Source of the DNA: an uncultured Bacteroidia bacterium
Lineage (GTDB): Bacteria > Bacteroidota > Bacteroidia > Bacteroidales > UBA932
Length of the DNA stretch: 6,761 bases
Direction of reading: 5' to 3'
NCBI GenBank assembly: GCA_902796455.1
Contig: CADBPH010000049.1
Location: 1-6,761 of the forward strand
Shown: in pieces, positions 5,728 to 6,761 of the stretch
How the letters are laid out: each line of letters opens with the position of its first letter
How positions within the stretch are numbered: the stretch's first letter is position 1
The notes under the pieces: model-generated
What the model saw: only the letters and a program-made list of their open reading frames with translations
Told to the model about the DNA's origin: nothing
Databases searched by the model: none
Translations under genes and position numbers: made by a program

Positions 5728-6752
5728 CAGCACCAGTTGTGCACATCTTCCTGCTCTCCGTTCTGGATTCCGGTGATCCGCTGGTACAGCCGTGAGCAGA
5801 CATGCCCGACTTCCCCGTCTTTTCCAAAACGGAATGACGTCGTGATCTCCGGTTCTTCGAGGACCGGCTTGACATCGATATGCGACATCGGCGTGATTAC
5901 CACCGCCGTGCCGCATCCGGCAGCCTCCTCGAATTCAGCCAGTTCCGCCAGCGGGATGGGCCGTTTCTCCACAACCATGCCGAAATCTGCCGCCACCTGC
6001 TGGAGCGACAGGTTCGTGATGGACGGCAAGACACTGTCAGAGAGCGGAGTCACATACTTGTTCCCCTTGATGCCGAAGAAGTTGGACGAACCGAATTCAT
6101 CCACATACTCGCGAGTCGCCGCATTCAGATACAGCAATTCCGCATAACCCTGCTCATGGGCGATCTTGTACGGCTTGAACGTCGAGGCGTAATTCGCCCC
6201 GATCTTGTAACTGCCGGATCCCTTCGGAGCCGCACGGTCATAATTACCCGGAATCACGGCCGCGCAGGAGCGGAGGTGGGCCCCATAATACGATCCGACA
6301 GGAGCGCACATGACGGCAAAAATCGCTTCGGGATACGGCACCAGCTGCATCTGCGGATGCATGCCCACCAGCAAGGGGCGGATATACATCGAGGCCCGGT
6401 GCCCGTAAGGCGGCAGGAATTCCATGTTGCCCTCCACGCAAAGTTTGCACATCCGGATGAACATTTCCTCATCCGGACAAGGCATCCCCAGATACGCTGC
6501 CGTTCTCTTCAGACGGGCGGCATTCTGGTCCGGCCGGAAAAGGGCGATGCGCCCGTCCTGCTGCCGGAATGCTTTCAATCCTTCGAAACAGGAAATCGCA
6601 TAATGGAATACCTGTGCGAAAGGATCGAAGGTGAAAGAAAAGGTCTCAGTCGATTCCACGGGAGACCACTGACCGTCCTTGTAATGCGACAAGACCACGG
6701 TCCTTGTCCTGAAGGCATCAAAGCCCAGGCTGTTCCAATCAATCGTCTGCAT
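5718..6752 (-). CDS. ilvE: Branched-chain amino acid aminotransferase (PLP fold class IV)
   Basis: This 344-residue cytosolic enzyme reversibly transfers the amino group between leucine, isoleucine or valine and 2-oxoglutarate, the last step of branched-chain synthesis or the first of breakdown. Length and motifs fit the long group (eukaryote-like, ilvE/BCAT2). The N-terminal block is CFEGLKAFR (55-63), followed by IALFRPDQNAARL. The Schiff-base lysine should be Lys183 in GSYKIGANYAS (180-190). The Glu pairing with the pyridine nitrogen should be Glu219 in DEFGSSNFF, and the phosphate-binding region includes GTAVVITP (281-288). All catalytic elements are visible and the frame is intact. The ATG at 6752 has only 9 bases of upstream sequence in the window, so the promoter and any partner gene lie outside. 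It converges on the protease gene with a 10-bp overlap and appears to terminate at the hairpin at 5650-5685. It could also act on other neutral 2-oxo acids; D-amino-acid or chorismate-lyase class IV enzymes are excluded by motif pattern and length. Confidence 0.95.
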   Translation of the reverse strand: MQTIDWNSLGFDAFRTRTVVLSHYKDGQWSPVESTETFSFTFDPFAQVFHYAISCFEGLKAFRQQDGRIALFRPDQNAARLKRTAAYLGMPCPDEEMFIRMCKLCVEGNMEFLPPYGHRASMYIRPLLVGMHPQMQLVPYPEAIFAVMCAPVGSYYGAHLRSCAAVIPGNYDRAAPKGSGSYKIGANYASTFKPYKIAHEQGYAELLYLNAATREYVDEFGSSNFFGIKGNKYVTPLSDSVLPSITNLSLQQVAADFGMVVEKRPIPLAELAEFEEAAGCGTAVVITPMSHIDVKPVLEEPEITTSFRFGKDGEVGHVCSRLYQRITGIQNGEQEDVHNWCCYL

Positions 6753-6761
6753 ATCAGAAAA

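Noticed and set aside
5849..5867. Short CCGGT/ACCGG hairpin just inside ilvE that might terminate the protease transcript
   Set aside because: There is no T-tract after it on the plus strand and the stem includes a G-U pair with a 3-nt loop; not convincing as a terminator.
4462..5916. 484-codon open frame antisense to the protease gene and in another frame of ilvE
   Set aside because: It crosses the true ilvE stop and terminator in a different frame and has no recognisable content.
6452..6477. Perfect 9-bp inverted repeat with an 8-nt loop inside ilvE (TCCGGATGA and TCATCCGGA)
   Set aside because: It lies mid-gene, has no T-run on either strand and overlaps ordinary Asp/Glu/Ile/Arg codons; probably chance.

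Overview
The window looks like chromosomal DNA from a Bacteroidota (Bacteroidales-type) gut or environmental anaerobe of moderately high GC. Three things point that way: TAnnTTTG-type -7 promoter motifs, starts without clear Shine-Dalgarno sequences but often with an 'ATC-ATG' context, and the gene types themselves (short formate/nitrite-family channel, AspA-type aspartase, exported 960-residue M16 protease with an enlarged N-terminal module). The genus cannot be fixed from sequence alone; a Rikenellaceae- or uncultured Bacteroidales-like origin is only a guess.

Layout. Positions 1-143 hold the N-terminus of a minus-strand gene that runs off the left edge and starts with a clear signal peptide. 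Positions 144-273 are an AT-rich divergent promoter region with a -7-like element on each strand, an 8-bp inverted repeat in the minus-strand leader, and overlapping ATTCC/GGAAT palindromes. Four plus-strand genes follow in close succession: a YbaK/ProXp-ala-type tRNA-editing protein (274-786), a short formate/nitrite transporter (FNT) family channel (788-1378), aspartate ammonia-lyase aspA (1406-2818) and an exported M16 zinc metalloprotease (2845-5727). The gaps between them are 1, 27 and 26 nt with no visible terminator, so they are probably one transcript. On the minus strand, a complete branched-chain aminotransferase ilvE (6752-5718) converges on the protease gene. The two coding regions overlap by 10 bp at their stop codons.

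Functional reading. AspA turns aspartate into fumarate plus ammonia, supplying the fumarate branch typical of anaerobic Bacteroidota. The FNT channel directly upstream may move a small anion or ammonia linked to that reaction (inference). The M16 protease degrades peptides in the envelope, and IlvE transaminates branched-chain amino acids. The shared theme is amino-acid and peptide metabolism, with a tRNA quality-control gene at the head of the operon.

Most notable: (i) a perfect 12-bp hairpin plus U-tract, best read as the ilvE terminator, embedded within the 3' coding end of the protease gene; (ii) an editing protein that keeps the family lysine but lacks the usual His-Pro motif; (iii) a palindrome-rich divergent control region. 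I see no mobile element, CRISPR array, RNA gene or clear new defence or secretion system here.
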